A DNA stretch of 64,000 bases from SMWN01 sp965261165. Lineage in GTDB: Bacteria; Pseudomonadota; Gammaproteobacteria; Eutrophobiales; Eutrophobiaceae. The notes below the pieces were generated by a model. It had not been told where the DNA came from. It saw only the letters and a program-made list of their open reading frames with translations, and searched no databases. The stretch lies in NCBI GenBank assembly GCA_965261165.1, contig OZ253445.1:1178001-1242000 (forward strand). The letters run 5' to 3'. Position numbers and translations under genes: made by a program. Shown here piece after piece: positions 47,622 through 56,157 of the stretch (position 1 is its first letter; each line of letters starts with the position of its first letter).

Positions 47622-48274
47622 TACTGGCAGCAGGTCGTGGCGAACGTATGCGACCATTGACTGATAAAATACCTAAACCAATGTTGCAGGTTAATGGCAA
47701 ACCTCTGATCCAATATCATATCGAAAACCTCGTACAGGCAGGTGTTGTGGATATTGTGATCAACCATGCGTTTTTTGGTGAACAAATAGAGGCTTGCCTT
47801 GGGCGTGGAAAAGATCTGGGTGCAACAATTGTTTATTCAGCAGAAGGAGATCAGCCCCTAGAAACTGCAGGGGGAATCGTGAAGGCATTACCACTGTTGG
47901 GAGACAAGCCTTTTATTACAGTGAATGCAGATATCTGGACGGATTTTCTTTTTCAGGATCTTATTGGTGAGTTCGATGGTGAGACCAACCATTCTGCACA
48001 CGTTATTTTAGTGGACAATCCTAGGCATAATTCGAAAGGAGATTTTGCCTTAAGTGATGGAAACGTACTTAATCAGGGCGAACCGATGCTGACATTCAGC
48101 GGAATTAGCGTCTTTACACCGGAATTTTTTAAGGGCTGTGTTTCAGGCAGTGCGCCGTTAGCGCCAATGCTCCGTTTGGCAATCTCACAGGAACGGGTGA
48201 CGGGAAGCCACTATCAGGGCAGTTGGCAGGATATTGGTACACCAGAACGTCTATACGATTTACAGCAAAACTGA
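47609..48274 (+). CDS. murU: MurNAc-1-phosphate uridylyltransferase MurU
   Basis: Nucleotidyltransferase that makes UDP-MurNAc from MurNAc-1-P. 221 residues; the nucleotide-binding motif MILAAGRGERMRPLTDKIPK, sugar-site GKPLIQYHIENL and metal-site NADIWTD fit MurU and RmlA-like enzymes. The pairing with amgK supports MurU over other NDP-sugar pyrophosphorylases. Downstream the sequence breaks into mobile-element debris. Confidence 0.9.
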   Translation: MHAMILAAGRGERMRPLTDKIPKPMLQVNGKPLIQYHIENLVQAGVVDIVINHAFFGEQIEACLGRGKDLGATIVYSAEGDQPLETAGGIVKALPLLGDKPFITVNADIWTDFLFQDLIGEFDGETNHSAHVILVDNPRHNSKGDFALSDGNVLNQGEPMLTFSGISVFTPEFFKGCVSGSAPLAPMLRLAISQERVTGSHYQGSWQDIGTPERLYDLQQN

Positions 48275-48398
48275 ACCGCAGAAATCAAACTCTAAAAACG
48301 AGTCATACTCCGGGGGGTTGGTATAATTCGTTAATGCTGCCCTACAAAGCTCCGCACCCAACAAAGAGACACTAAACCTATTCGTCCCTGTGTAAACT

Positions 48399-48747
48399 GG
48401 ACTTATCGATTAATAGCTCGAAACATGAGATGACCCGACATGCAAAACGGGTCTTATTGATGCGCAAACACCAACAAAATAGGTTGTTTATAACACTAGA
48501 CGATCTTATAGCAGCAGAGCATCCCTAGCCTAAGCTTGAGGCCTTATTGTCATTCGATGAACTGGCTAAACCTTAGGTTAAGCTCTATTCGGTTAAAGGT
48601 CATAAAGAAAAAGGGTTGCCTTTGGCTTATGCGCCCTGGTGTTACAATTCATGGAAGATATGAGCGACCGTGAAATGGAATGTTTTTTGCGAATGGATTT
48701 TTTTGCAAGAGAATGTTCTTTGCAAGAGAACACTTCTGGAACATGCT
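48399..48747 (+). pseudogene. IS5-like transposase remnant (left copy)
   Basis: A degraded frame from ATG 48430 encodes LFITLDDLIAAEHP, a stop, then PKLEALLSFDELAKP, another stop, LYSVKGHKEKGLPLAYA and, after a shift, FMEDMSDREMECFL. These are N-terminal motifs of IS5-family transposases. 48399-48666 is repeated inverted at 50299-50567, the two enclosing the HsdR-N-like gene. Sequence after 48666 carries a small tandem duplication of TTTGCAAGAGAA before joining the next fragment. Confidence 0.75.
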
Positions 48748-48955
48748 GTTGCCCATTGGGCTTAGGCTGACGTCTCTCGCCGATTTTGGATGGCTTGGAC
48801 TGCGTCTTTTGGAAGTAACGCCGTCGACGCGTATAGCCGGTGGATTTTCTCAGCTTGTACCGGTGACTGACAGAGATCGATGCCAGCGTGGTGTATTGCG
48901 TTTGTCCAAATACCGCACAAGCCCGCTCCAGACGCATTTCATATTGGACAAGGCT
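48748..48955 (-). mobile_element. Deleted copy of integrase-type transposase
   Basis: 181 bases (48748-48928) match 54255-54435 without visible difference and encode, on the minus strand, part of an integrase-core transposase (TTLASISVSHRYKLRKSTGY). The copy then jumps at AGCCCGCTC to sequence equivalent to 54853 onward, and again at CATTTCATATT, skipping 36 bases, before both copies share GGACAAGGCT. It is an internal-deletion derivative; nothing functional remains. The following 188 bases to the nuclease gene show no recognisable feature. Confidence 0.75.
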
Positions 48956-49143
48956 GAGAGTTGGTTGTATCAAGTTTGTAGGGTAGCATGGTCATAAGCC
49001 TTGTGTTGTGCAGCCAATGGGTGATGGAGGGCTTTTGTTGCGAATCTTTGTTGTTAACCTTTGTTGCGAGCCACTGCTTTTAACCAGTGTGTCGCCAGGG
49101 GTTTCTGCGTTTTAGGGGCTTCTATCTGGGGTCCGGGGGTTAA

Positions 49144-50274
49144 TTGAGTAAAAATATTATGAATATCGAGGAGTCCGCTAATAACTTGAAGGCGCGTATT
49201 GAGCTAATAAAAAAAGGCTTTCAGGAGGGCGTGTACCTGAATGAAGCGAGCATTTCCGGGCAAGTGGTGAAGCCAATTTTGCAGGATTTGGACTGGGATA
49301 TTTATGATCCCCGTATGGTTCGCGATGAATACCCGCTACAAGGAAAAAGAGCGGATATCGCGTTGCTTCATCAAGGGAAGCCAACCGTTATTATAGAGGT
49401 AAAACAGCCGGGTGCTGCCGAGGGTGCTGAAAAACAGTTGTTTGAGTATGTTTTCCATGCGGGCGTTTCACTTGCGGTGATAACCACTGGCAAGGAATGG
49501 GAGTTTTATTTGCCGCTGAAAGCGGGCGATTATCAAGACCGCCAAGTGTATAAATTGGACATTTGTGCCCGAGAAACCGCAGAATCTGTCAAGCGCTTGA
49601 TGCGCTATTTGTTTTATTCGCACCTGTGTTCCGGGCAAGCCATCAAGGCGGCTGAAGCGGATCATGGTGATAAAGCCCGAGCCAAAGACATTCAAGACGC
49701 GCTCCCGACAGCGTGGGCACAGGTGCTGTCTGAATGCGATGTGCGTTTAATGGAGCTTGTGCAAGACAAAGTTGGAGATATATGCGGCTTTACGCCGGAT
49801 GCCGATGTTGTGAAGAAGTTTATCGCGCAACAGGCGGGGCAAGGGGTGGCGTATCAACCGCAAAACCGGGCTGCTCCGGTTGTGGTGGCGGATACAAAAC
49901 TCACAAAACCCATAGAAGCCAAGAAAAAGTTCAAGAAACTGGCCGGCTTTGAGTTGCACGGTGCAAGACATGAAGCGCGCAATGGTGCTGATACTTTGCT
50001 CAAAGTTTATGAGGCACTTATCAGACGGGATGCTTCTTTCCCGGATAAATTTATGCAAAGTGCTCCTGGCAGCAAAAAAGTTCGTCGGATGGCGCATGAA
50101 CAGCACGATTTATACGCCAACCCTGAATCTCATAAAGGTGCCTTTCGTCAACTGTCCACCGGGTATTGGATTAACACACATTATAATAGGAAAACGATTG
50201 AAGAAATTATCCAAATCGCCTGTCAAGTAGCTGGCATTAATTTTCAAAACGACATTAAACTGCTTTATAGATAG
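49144..50274 (+). CDS. HsdR N-terminal-type nuclease-domain protein
   Basis: 376 residues. N-terminal part (about 10-160) resembles the type I restriction R-subunit N domain (HSDR_N): D71 in KRADIALL, E85 and K87 in IIEVKQPG form a PD-(D/E)XK site, with VSLAVITTGKEWEFYLP after. No helicase motor follows. A linker (about 235-262) leads to a C-terminal domain (about 270-376) I do not recognise, containing RNGADTLLKVYEALIRRD and GYWINTHYNRKTI. Stand-alone nuclease or part of a defence system; no methylase or specificity subunit is adjacent. Flanked by inverted IS remnants, suggesting acquisition. Confidence 0.75.
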   Translation: MSKNIMNIEESANNLKARIELIKKGFQEGVYLNEASISGQVVKPILQDLDWDIYDPRMVRDEYPLQGKRADIALLHQGKPTVIIEVKQPGAAEGAEKQLFEYVFHAGVSLAVITTGKEWEFYLPLKAGDYQDRQVYKLDICARETAESVKRLMRYLFYSHLCSGQAIKAAEADHGDKARAKDIQDALPTAWAQVLSECDVRLMELVQDKVGDICGFTPDADVVKKFIAQQAGQGVAYQPQNRAAPVVVADTKLTKPIEAKKKFKKLAGFELHGARHEARNGADTLLKVYEALIRRDASFPDKFMQSAPGSKKVRRMAHEQHDLYANPESHKGAFRQLSTGYWINTHYNRKTIEEIIQIACQVAGINFQNDIKLLYR

Positions 50275-50298
50275 TTCTGTCACACTCACTTTCACGAG

Positions 50299-50567
50299 CG
50301 CTCATATCTTCCATGAATTGTAACACCAGGGCGCATAAGCCAAAGGCCACCCCTTTTTCTTTGCGACCTTTAACCGAATAGAGCTTAACCTGAGGTTTAG
50401 CCAGCTCATCGAATGACAATAAGGCCTCAAGCTTAGGCTAGGGATGCTCTGCTGCTATAAGATCGTCTAGTGTTATAAACAACCTATTTTGTTGGTGTTT
50501 GCGCATCAATAAGACCCGTTTTGCATGTCGGGTCATCTCATGTTTCGAGCTATTAATCGATAAGTCC
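50299..50567 (-). pseudogene. IS5-like transposase remnant (right, inverted copy)
   Basis: Near-identical inverted copy of 48399-48666, with the transposase N-terminal motifs on the minus strand and similar stops. Ends share the tip GGACTTATCGATTAATAGCT. With the left copy it forms an inverted-repeat frame around the nuclease gene. No intact transposase is present. Confidence 0.75.
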
Positions 50568-50571
50568 TTGG

Positions 50572-50850
50572 TCTATTGATGTCACACTCATTGTGGGTGA
50601 CAATACATTTACCGCAACCGCCACGGACCAAGCAGGAAACCCGTCGTTGGTAGCATCCTCTGCGCAGGTAGTAACCCTCTTGGATTTACCCATGGTCCCT
50701 CGCCAACTGTATACCCAAGGCACATTAATCACCGGCTTGGTACTGCCAGAAGTAACCGGCAGCACCGCACCTCTGACCTACACCCTGACCGCCGCCGATG
50801 GTCAGGGTCTGGCATTCCGCCTAAGCCCCAGCTACGGGCCTAGCAGGTAG
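50572..50850 (+). pseudogene. Ig-repeat surface-protein fragment
   Basis: The frame encodes TLIVGDNTFTATATDQAGN followed by LVLPEVTGSTAPLTYTLTAA, sequence typical of bacterial Ig-like/cadherin-like repeats of large adhesins. It begins abruptly at the IS remnant (no start codon or signal peptide) and ends in a TAG, so it is a scrap. A beta-barrel-like scrap at 54955-55293 may derive from the same gene. Confidence 0.6.
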
Positions 50851-50910
50851 CGGCACCCAAGCGCTTTGGTGCCCAAAGCCAGATACAGTTCTAAGCTCTT
50901 TAATCCCAGC

Positions 50911-51066
50911 AGCGGGGTTTCAATCCCGCTATTCTGGCAAGAATTGACTACAAATGTGTCGTTCCTACGCAGCTAATCAAACAGGGATATAAATCTAAAA
51001 TCCCGTAGGGATGATGCCTTTGTAGTCAGATAAATAATCACAGCCCTAAGCTCCGTAGGAGCGACA
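50911..51066. repeat. REP/BIME-like palindrome cluster
   Basis: AGCGGG/CCCGCT hairpin at 50911-50930; TGACTACAAA (50945-50954) paired with TTTGTAGTCA (51019-51028); the perfect palindrome ATCCCGTAGGGAT at 51000-51012; and AGCTCCGTAGGAGCGACA (51049-51066), which pairs 16 of 18 with 50957-50974. The layout resembles paired REP sequences. The remaining bases 51067-51290 before hpnH contain no recognisable gene. Confidence 0.55.
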
Positions 51067-51297
51067 TAATATCTCTGTGGTCTCGACTTCTGTTCCAGAT
51101 TCAGTTCTACCTCCTGCATCCATGCAGTCGTCTGTGTCAAAATATTTTCGTCATTATCTCCTCTGTTACTACCCCTCTGAAGAAGTCAAAAAAGCATTTT
51201 AGCTTTGGGCTAATATTGAGCTTTTAGACCTTCATTTCATAAGTAATTTAAGGCAGAATGGCACGTCGCTGGAAAAGAACAATAATCGGAGTCAAGC

Positions 51298-52428
51298 ATG
51301 GCTGTCCCGCTGATACAACAATATCGAATCGCAAAATATATTATTGAGCAGAAACTTCGCCGTGTGGAGAAGTACCCTTTAGTATTGATGCTTGAACCCT
51401 TGTTCCGTTGCAACCTTGCTTGCGCAGGCTGTGGTAAGATTGATTATCCAGAAGAAATACTAGACAAACGTCTGAGCTATGATGAGTGTATGCAAGCCAT
51501 TGATGAATGCGGCTCACCAATGGTATCCATTGCAGGTGGCGAGCCACTGATCCACAAAGAGATGGCCAAAATTGTTCACGGTTTTATTGACAGAAAGAAA
51601 TTCGTGTATTTGTGTACCAATGCATTGTTGTTGGAAAAACGTATGGATGACTACTCTCCATCACCTTATCTGACCTTTTCGATCCACCTTGATGGCAACG
51701 AAATGAGGCACGACAACTCGGTTTGTCGTGAGGGCGTTTTCAAGAAATGTGTTGGAGTCATCAAACAGGCTCGTGCTAGAGGTTTCCGTGTTACCGTCAA
51801 TTGCACTCTGTTCCAGGGAGAAACTGCTGGTGAAATCGCAGAATTCATGGACATGGCGATGGAACTAGGTGTTGAAGGTGTGACCATTTCTCCGGGATAC
51901 AGCTACCAGCATGCCCCAAATCAGGAATCCTTCCTGAAGAATCAGGAAAGCAAACAATTGTTCCGCGATTTATTTAAGCTGGGAAAGGGTTTGAAGTGGC
52001 GTTTTAACCAATCTTCACTTTATCTTGATTTCCTGGCAGGTAACCAAAATTACCAATGCACTCCCTGGGGCAATCCGACGAAAAATGTCTTTGGTTGGCA
52101 AAAAGCCTGCTATCTGCTGGTCGATGAAGGCTACACTACATCATTCGAAAGCATGTTGGCAGAGACCGAGTGGGATAACTACGGCAAGGGACGTAACCCT
52201 AAATGCGCCAACTGCATGGTGCATTGTGGCTTTGAAGCGTCAGCAATCGAAGATACTTTTAGGCATCCATTGAAAGCATTGAAGGTTGCTATTCAAGGGC
52301 CCAGAACTGATGGGCCAATGGCTCCAGAATTTCCAATCATGTACGAAGATAAACCTGCAGTTGTTACTGAACATATCATTCGTCAGCAGCCGACAGCTTC
52401 TTGTAGCTCTCAAAAAGAAGTCGCCTAG
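51298..52428 (+). CDS. hpnH: Adenosyl-hopene transferase HpnH
   Basis: Radical-SAM enzyme joining adenosyl radical to diploptene, first step of extended hopanoids. 376 residues; the cluster motif CNLACAGCGKIDYP (CX3CX2C) near residue 37, the SPASM-like C-terminal cysteines (NPKCANCMVHCGFEAS) and the PLVLMLEPLFRCNLAC context match the family. A GGAG site precedes the ATG. Followed 41 bases later by the HpnB-like gene; squalene-hopene cyclase is not in the window. Confidence 0.92.
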   Translation: MAVPLIQQYRIAKYIIEQKLRRVEKYPLVLMLEPLFRCNLACAGCGKIDYPEEILDKRLSYDECMQAIDECGSPMVSIAGGEPLIHKEMAKIVHGFIDRKKFVYLCTNALLLEKRMDDYSPSPYLTFSIHLDGNEMRHDNSVCREGVFKKCVGVIKQARARGFRVTVNCTLFQGETAGEIAEFMDMAMELGVEGVTISPGYSYQHAPNQESFLKNQESKQLFRDLFKLGKGLKWRFNQSSLYLDFLAGNQNYQCTPWGNPTKNVFGWQKACYLLVDEGYTTSFESMLAETEWDNYGKGRNPKCANCMVHCGFEASAIEDTFRHPLKALKVAIQGPRTDGPMAPEFPIMYEDKPAVVTEHIIRQQPTASCSSQKEVA

Positions 52429-52469
52429 AGCTCTCTGCAAGTGGTGTCCTATAAATATATAGCCAAATA

Positions 52470-53597
52470 ATGGAATATAGCCTATTGGCGCTACCCGGCT
52501 TGATCATGTGGGGTCTAATTTTGTGTTTGCCGTGGCGACTGTGGAGTACACGTGAAGCATTTGATGCGGATGCATCTAACAAAGCTAATCTAACCCAGAT
52601 CACCGTACTGATCCCCGCCAGAAATGAAGCAGAAGTTATTGCTGAAACGCTAGCATCTCTAAAGACGCAGGATGAATTACTAAAAATTGTTCTGATCGAT
52701 GATCAATCAGATGATGACACTTCAAACATTGCTCGCCAGGCAGATCTTAAAAACCTCAATATCATCACTGGAGAACCGCTACCTGAGGGATGGAGCGGAA
52801 AACTATGGGCCCTTGAACAGGGTAGGAAATACGCAGATACAGAAATTATATTGTTACTAGATGCTGATATCACACTTGCTCCAGGAATCGTCGCAGGGCT
52901 ATTACAAAAGTTAAATGCTGAAAAACTGGAACTGGTTTCATTGATGGCTTTTCTGAGGATGAACACTTTTTGGGAAATCTGTCTAATGCCAGCTTTCATT
53001 TATTTTTTTAAATTACTTTATCCATTTCATTTGTCCAACGCATCACCTGACAAAGTATTTTCAAAGCATGTTGCTGCTGCTGCGGGTGGGTGTATCTTAC
53101 TTCGTAAAGAGGCGCTTGAAAAAATTGGCGGCTTTACTGCACTGAAAGATAGCTTCATTGATGACTGCACATTAGCTCGGAAAATTAAAACCAGTGGTGG
53201 GCAAATCTGGATTGGTTTAACCCACTCCGTACTGAGTCACCGCAGATATGAATCATTGCAGACAATCTGGGATATGGTTGCAAGAACCGCATACACGCAG
53301 CTACATTATTCCCCCCTATTATTGGCGTTATGTACTTTAGTCATGATATTTATTTTTGTGTTGCCATTAGCCTGTCTCTTCCTGCCTAGTTTAATAAGCA
53401 AGGCGATGGCGTTGCTAACAACATCAATTATGGTCGCAACTTATCTACCAACACTGAAGTTCTATAACAGAAGTCCTGCATGGGCCAGCATCCTGCCCCT
53501 CATTGGAATCACTTATTTATTGATGACATGGACCTCGGCATTGCGTCACATAATTGGTTCAGGGGTTTCATGGAAAAAACGGCAATATAATCCTTAA
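52470..53597 (+). CDS. hpnB: Hopene-associated glycosyltransferase HpnB-like
   Basis: GT2-family membrane protein, 375 residues: N-terminal helix, GT-A domain with ITVLIPARNEAEVI, VLIDDQSDDDTS, GWSGKLWALEQG and LDADITLAPGIV, the DSFIDDCTLARKIK acceptor motif, then three C-terminal helices. Co-oriented with hpnH, so hopanoid tailoring is likely; the exact reaction of HpnB is unsettled. Confidence 0.87.
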   Translation: MEYSLLALPGLIMWGLILCLPWRLWSTREAFDADASNKANLTQITVLIPARNEAEVIAETLASLKTQDELLKIVLIDDQSDDDTSNIARQADLKNLNIITGEPLPEGWSGKLWALEQGRKYADTEIILLLDADITLAPGIVAGLLQKLNAEKLELVSLMAFLRMNTFWEICLMPAFIYFFKLLYPFHLSNASPDKVFSKHVAAAAGGCILLRKEALEKIGGFTALKDSFIDDCTLARKIKTSGGQIWIGLTHSVLSHRRYESLQTIWDMVARTAYTQLHYSPLLLALCTLVMIFIFVLPLACLFLPSLISKAMALLTTSIMVATYLPTLKFYNRSPAWASILPLIGITYLLMTWTSALRHIIGSGVSWKKRQYNP

Positions 53598-53760
53598 AAC
53601 ATTGTATAAATCATTGTCTGAACTAGATGCTGTACAGAGAAATTATCAATTAGAAACAGATCAAAACAATGTTCAGCAGAGCATTTTCCAATCCATAAAT
53701 GCGTCTAAAGAGTAGGCAAGAGAGCGTTTTGTCAGCCAGCTTTTAGCCCCTTGTCCATTA

Positions 53761-54811
53761 TTAATGTCCATTATAATGGTTTTTAAAGAGTTTCTGGTGC
53801 ACCCTTTGCAGTTGGTCCGCCGCCTGATTGTCGCTGATCTGATAAGCGACTTCATCCAGTATTTCAAAACTGAGGCCGGGTTTCAAATAGTCTTTCGCAT
53901 TAGGCAGTGATTTGAGCTTATCGTAAGGTGTCATCATATTTTCATAACGATAGATCTGGCGTTCTTTGCCCTTGGCATCGGTGCGAGTCTCAGGGAAAAA
54001 GCCGGGGCGCTGGTAGTTGAGGTATGGGATGATAGTTGATGTATTCCGAGCCGTTGTCGGTATGGAAGCTGATGATGATAAAAGGCAATTGATCCAACAG
54101 TCGTTGCAGCGCGGGAATGCGGTAGCACGCGCTGATCCTTTCGACGGCACAGACAATCTCGCACTGAGTGACTTCATCGACGGCGTTGATATGATAGACC
54201 CCTTCTGTTTGTCTAAATCCCCCTGATGGACAGTATCAATGCGGATATAGCCAGGTTGCCCATTGGGCTTAGGCTGACGTCTCTCGCCGATTTTGGATGG
54301 CTTGGACTGCGTCTTTTGGAAGTAACGCCGTCGACGCGTATAGCCGGTGGATTTTCTCAGCTTGTACCGGTGACTGACAGAGATCGATGCCAGCGTGGTG
54401 TATTGCGTTTGTCCAAATACCGCACAAGCCCGCTCACAGAGCTGCTTAACCGCTTGGCCGCAGGGCGGGTCATGGTGCTCATCCATGTCTGCCAACAGGC
54501 GAATATCTTCTGCTGTGTATTGGGTCTTGAAGCCAGATACGGTGCGCTGGAGTCGGCCGCTCTTGCGCTACTGGGCAATCATCCGCGTCAGTTGTTGACG
54601 GGAGTAACCGCTGAGCTTCATCAGATAACGGATCATCAGCCCTTGCTCTGGCGGCTACAGGTCAAATAGCGGAATCTGACCAGTTGCCCCTGAACCCAGC
54701 GGCAGCAGGTAGCCTGGTCGCTGATCACTGAAAAAGCCACTGTCTGGGTGCCAGGAAATCGGCAAGCTGATCAATTGTGGTTAAGTCTTCAAGTTTCATG
54801 ATGGTCTTCAT
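53761..54811 (-). pseudogene. Integrase-core transposase, decayed
   Basis: Minus-strand remains of an IS3/IS481-like integrase transposase. Recognisable: MKLEDLTTIDQLADFL start region, ATG with Shine-Dalgarno-like GGAGG near 54811, MIRYLMKLSGYSRQQLTRMI, an in-frame stop, LADMDEHHDPPCGQAVKQLC, TTLASISVSHRYKLRKSTGY, GYIRIDTVHQGDLD, a frameshift, IISFHTDNGSEYINYH, a deletion, and a C-terminal YQISDNQAADQLQRVHQKLF. The third acidic residue of the DDE triad appears lost. The 1.7-kb gap 53598-55339 holds only this and surface-protein debris. Confidence 0.75.
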
Positions 54812-54844
54812 CCTCCCATCATGAACTGATCGCTATTTGCTGTC

Positions 54845-54916
54845 AGCCCGCTCCAGACGCATTTCATATTAGAAACACGACCCTCCCTTTAGACTCATTT
54901 CATATTGGACAAGGCT
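54845..54916. repeat. Direct repeats at the edge of the transposase remnant
   Basis: CATTTCATATT occurs at 54860-54870 and again at 54896-54906; the copy at 48935-48945 retains only one, so either 36 bases were lost there or duplicated here. AGCCCGCTC at 54427-54435 and 54845-54853 likewise brackets the 418-base segment missing from the first copy. These are slippage-type deletion junctions. Confidence 0.65.
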
Positions 54917-54954
54917 ATTAGTTCTGGCACCGTTATCAACGGAGGTGTCGCTTA

Positions 54955-55293
54955 TTAGAACAGGCCTGTGATGTTGGTGTTAGTGGCAGCAGTCAGATCT
55001 GGCAAGGTCTACCCAAGGGCCCAAGGGATCAGGGCCACCAGAATCAGAACTACCGTGGACGATTGCAGGCCAATATGGGTTATGGATTCTCCACCTCTGG
55101 GGGCGGCTTATTGACCCCATACGGTGAGGTACGTCTCAGCAACAGTAGGTATTATCGTCTAGGGATGCGCTGGAACCCGAATATCCCCTTCAGCCTGAAT
55201 CTATTCGGGGAACACCAGACCGGCAATGACAGCATTGGTAATAGTACTGGTGACAATAACGCCATCCTGTTGGAAGGCCAGATGCAGTTTTAG
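54955..55293 (+). pseudogene. Autotransporter/beta-barrel-like C-terminal fragment
   Basis: The frame upstream of TTG 55063 continues as LEQACDVGVSGSSQIWQGLP and then QANMGYGFSTSGGGLLTPYG, RYYRLGMRW, FSLNLFGEHQTG, LLEGQMQF stop. The alternating hydrophobic strands and terminal aromatic residue resemble outer-membrane autotransporter barrels joined to Ig-repeat adhesins. No start codon, signal or passenger is present, so it is a remnant; the Ig-repeat scrap at 50572-50850 is a plausible other end. Confidence 0.6.
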
Positions 55294-55339
55294 CCATTTG
55301 AGATAGAGTAAGCTGCGGGCAGATATTGTCTTAGGTTTG

Positions 55340-55654
55340 CTACTGTATCACGGTCTCTTTTGATCTTGCGTTACCGTTACTATCTTGCCAACTGATGCGT
55401 ACAGTGTCGCCTGTTTTTGCACCAGTGAAAGAAAATGATAAATACGGGTTTTTTGAGACGGCGCGACTCCAGTCACAGCTCATGATGACTACATCACCAT
55501 GATACAGGGTCACGGTCTCGATGAAAAAAGCAGGAATGATTTTACCCGTCTCAGGATCACTGCTATTTCCAGTATCCATAGGGTGCTTAAGGATTGCCTG
55601 TACTGTCGTCAGTCCATCCTTGGTTGAGGTTCTTATTCTAATTGTATAGGCCAT
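55340..55654 (-). CDS. soxZ: Thiosulfate oxidation carrier SoxZ
   Basis: 104 residues, beta-sandwich partner of SoxY in the periplasmic carrier that holds sulfur intermediates. Motifs ILKHPMDTG and FSFTGAKTGDTVRISWQD are typical. Its ATG overlaps the soxY stop (TAATG). No signal peptide; SoxZ is normally carried out with the twin-arginine SoxY. soxA, soxB, soxX and soxCD are not nearby. Confidence 0.94.
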   Translation of the reverse strand: MAYTIRIRTSTKDGLTTVQAILKHPMDTGNSSDPETGKIIPAFFIETVTLYHGDVVIMSCDWSRAVSKNPYLSFSFTGAKTGDTVRISWQDSNGNARSKETVIQ

Positions 55655-56121
55655 TAGCCACAGCCTCCTTCAGTAACTTCAACGAATTTTGTCGTGCTGA
55701 ATAACTTGCCATCTGATTTAACTATGGCGGTTATGTTTGAAGGTTCTCCCACTTTAATCCTTGTGGCAATAAAACCAACACAGACCGGCGTAAGATTAAA
55801 ATTTGCGACCAATGGATTTGGGTTTTTTTCAACCAGAATGGTAATAGACTCTACATTCTGGAGATCGGTGTTTATTTTGATAGGTACGATAGCACCATTT
55901 TCAACTAGGTCATGCACGCCGATGGTGATGGCATCACTGGGAGTGACTTCGAACCCTGGGAAAAAGTTTGCCAAGGCATCGGATTCTGACTCTGCATTAA
56001 ATGCACCTACATTCCAGTTGGCAAAGGCAAAGATTGGTTTCAATAGACCGCCAAGCCCAGCGACAAAGATGGTTGCTCCTGATATCAGTTGAGAAATAAA
56101 ATTTCTGCGTGTAATGCTCAT
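55654..56121 (-). CDS. soxY: Thiosulfate oxidation carrier SoxY (twin-arginine signal)
   Basis: 155 residues. TAT signal: SITRRNFISQL followed by a hydrophobic segment (about 16-32). The C-terminus ends EGGCG, the swinging-arm cysteine that carries the sulfur substrate. Middle domain TPSDAITIGVHDLVENGAIVPI is typical. Forms SoxYZ with the overlapping downstream gene; exported through the Tat system encoded at 34.4-35.8 kb (inference). Confidence 0.94.
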   Translation of the reverse strand: MSITRRNFISQLISGATIFVAGLGGLLKPIFAFANWNVGAFNAESESDALANFFPGFEVTPSDAITIGVHDLVENGAIVPIKINTDLQNVESITILVEKNPNPLVANFNLTPVCVGFIATRIKVGEPSNITAIVKSDGKLFSTTKFVEVTEGGCG

Positions 56122-56157
56122 AATTTTAAAATATAAGTTGGCATTGTTTTATCTCTC

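Noticed and set aside
48593..48973. Separate protein-coding gene near the deleted transposase
   Set aside because: It is the translated remnant of the integrase-type transposase (TTLASISVSHRYK), not an independent gene.
48399..50567. Active composite transposon
   Set aside because: Both flanking transposases carry stops and frameshifts, and no target duplication is visible at the outer ends.
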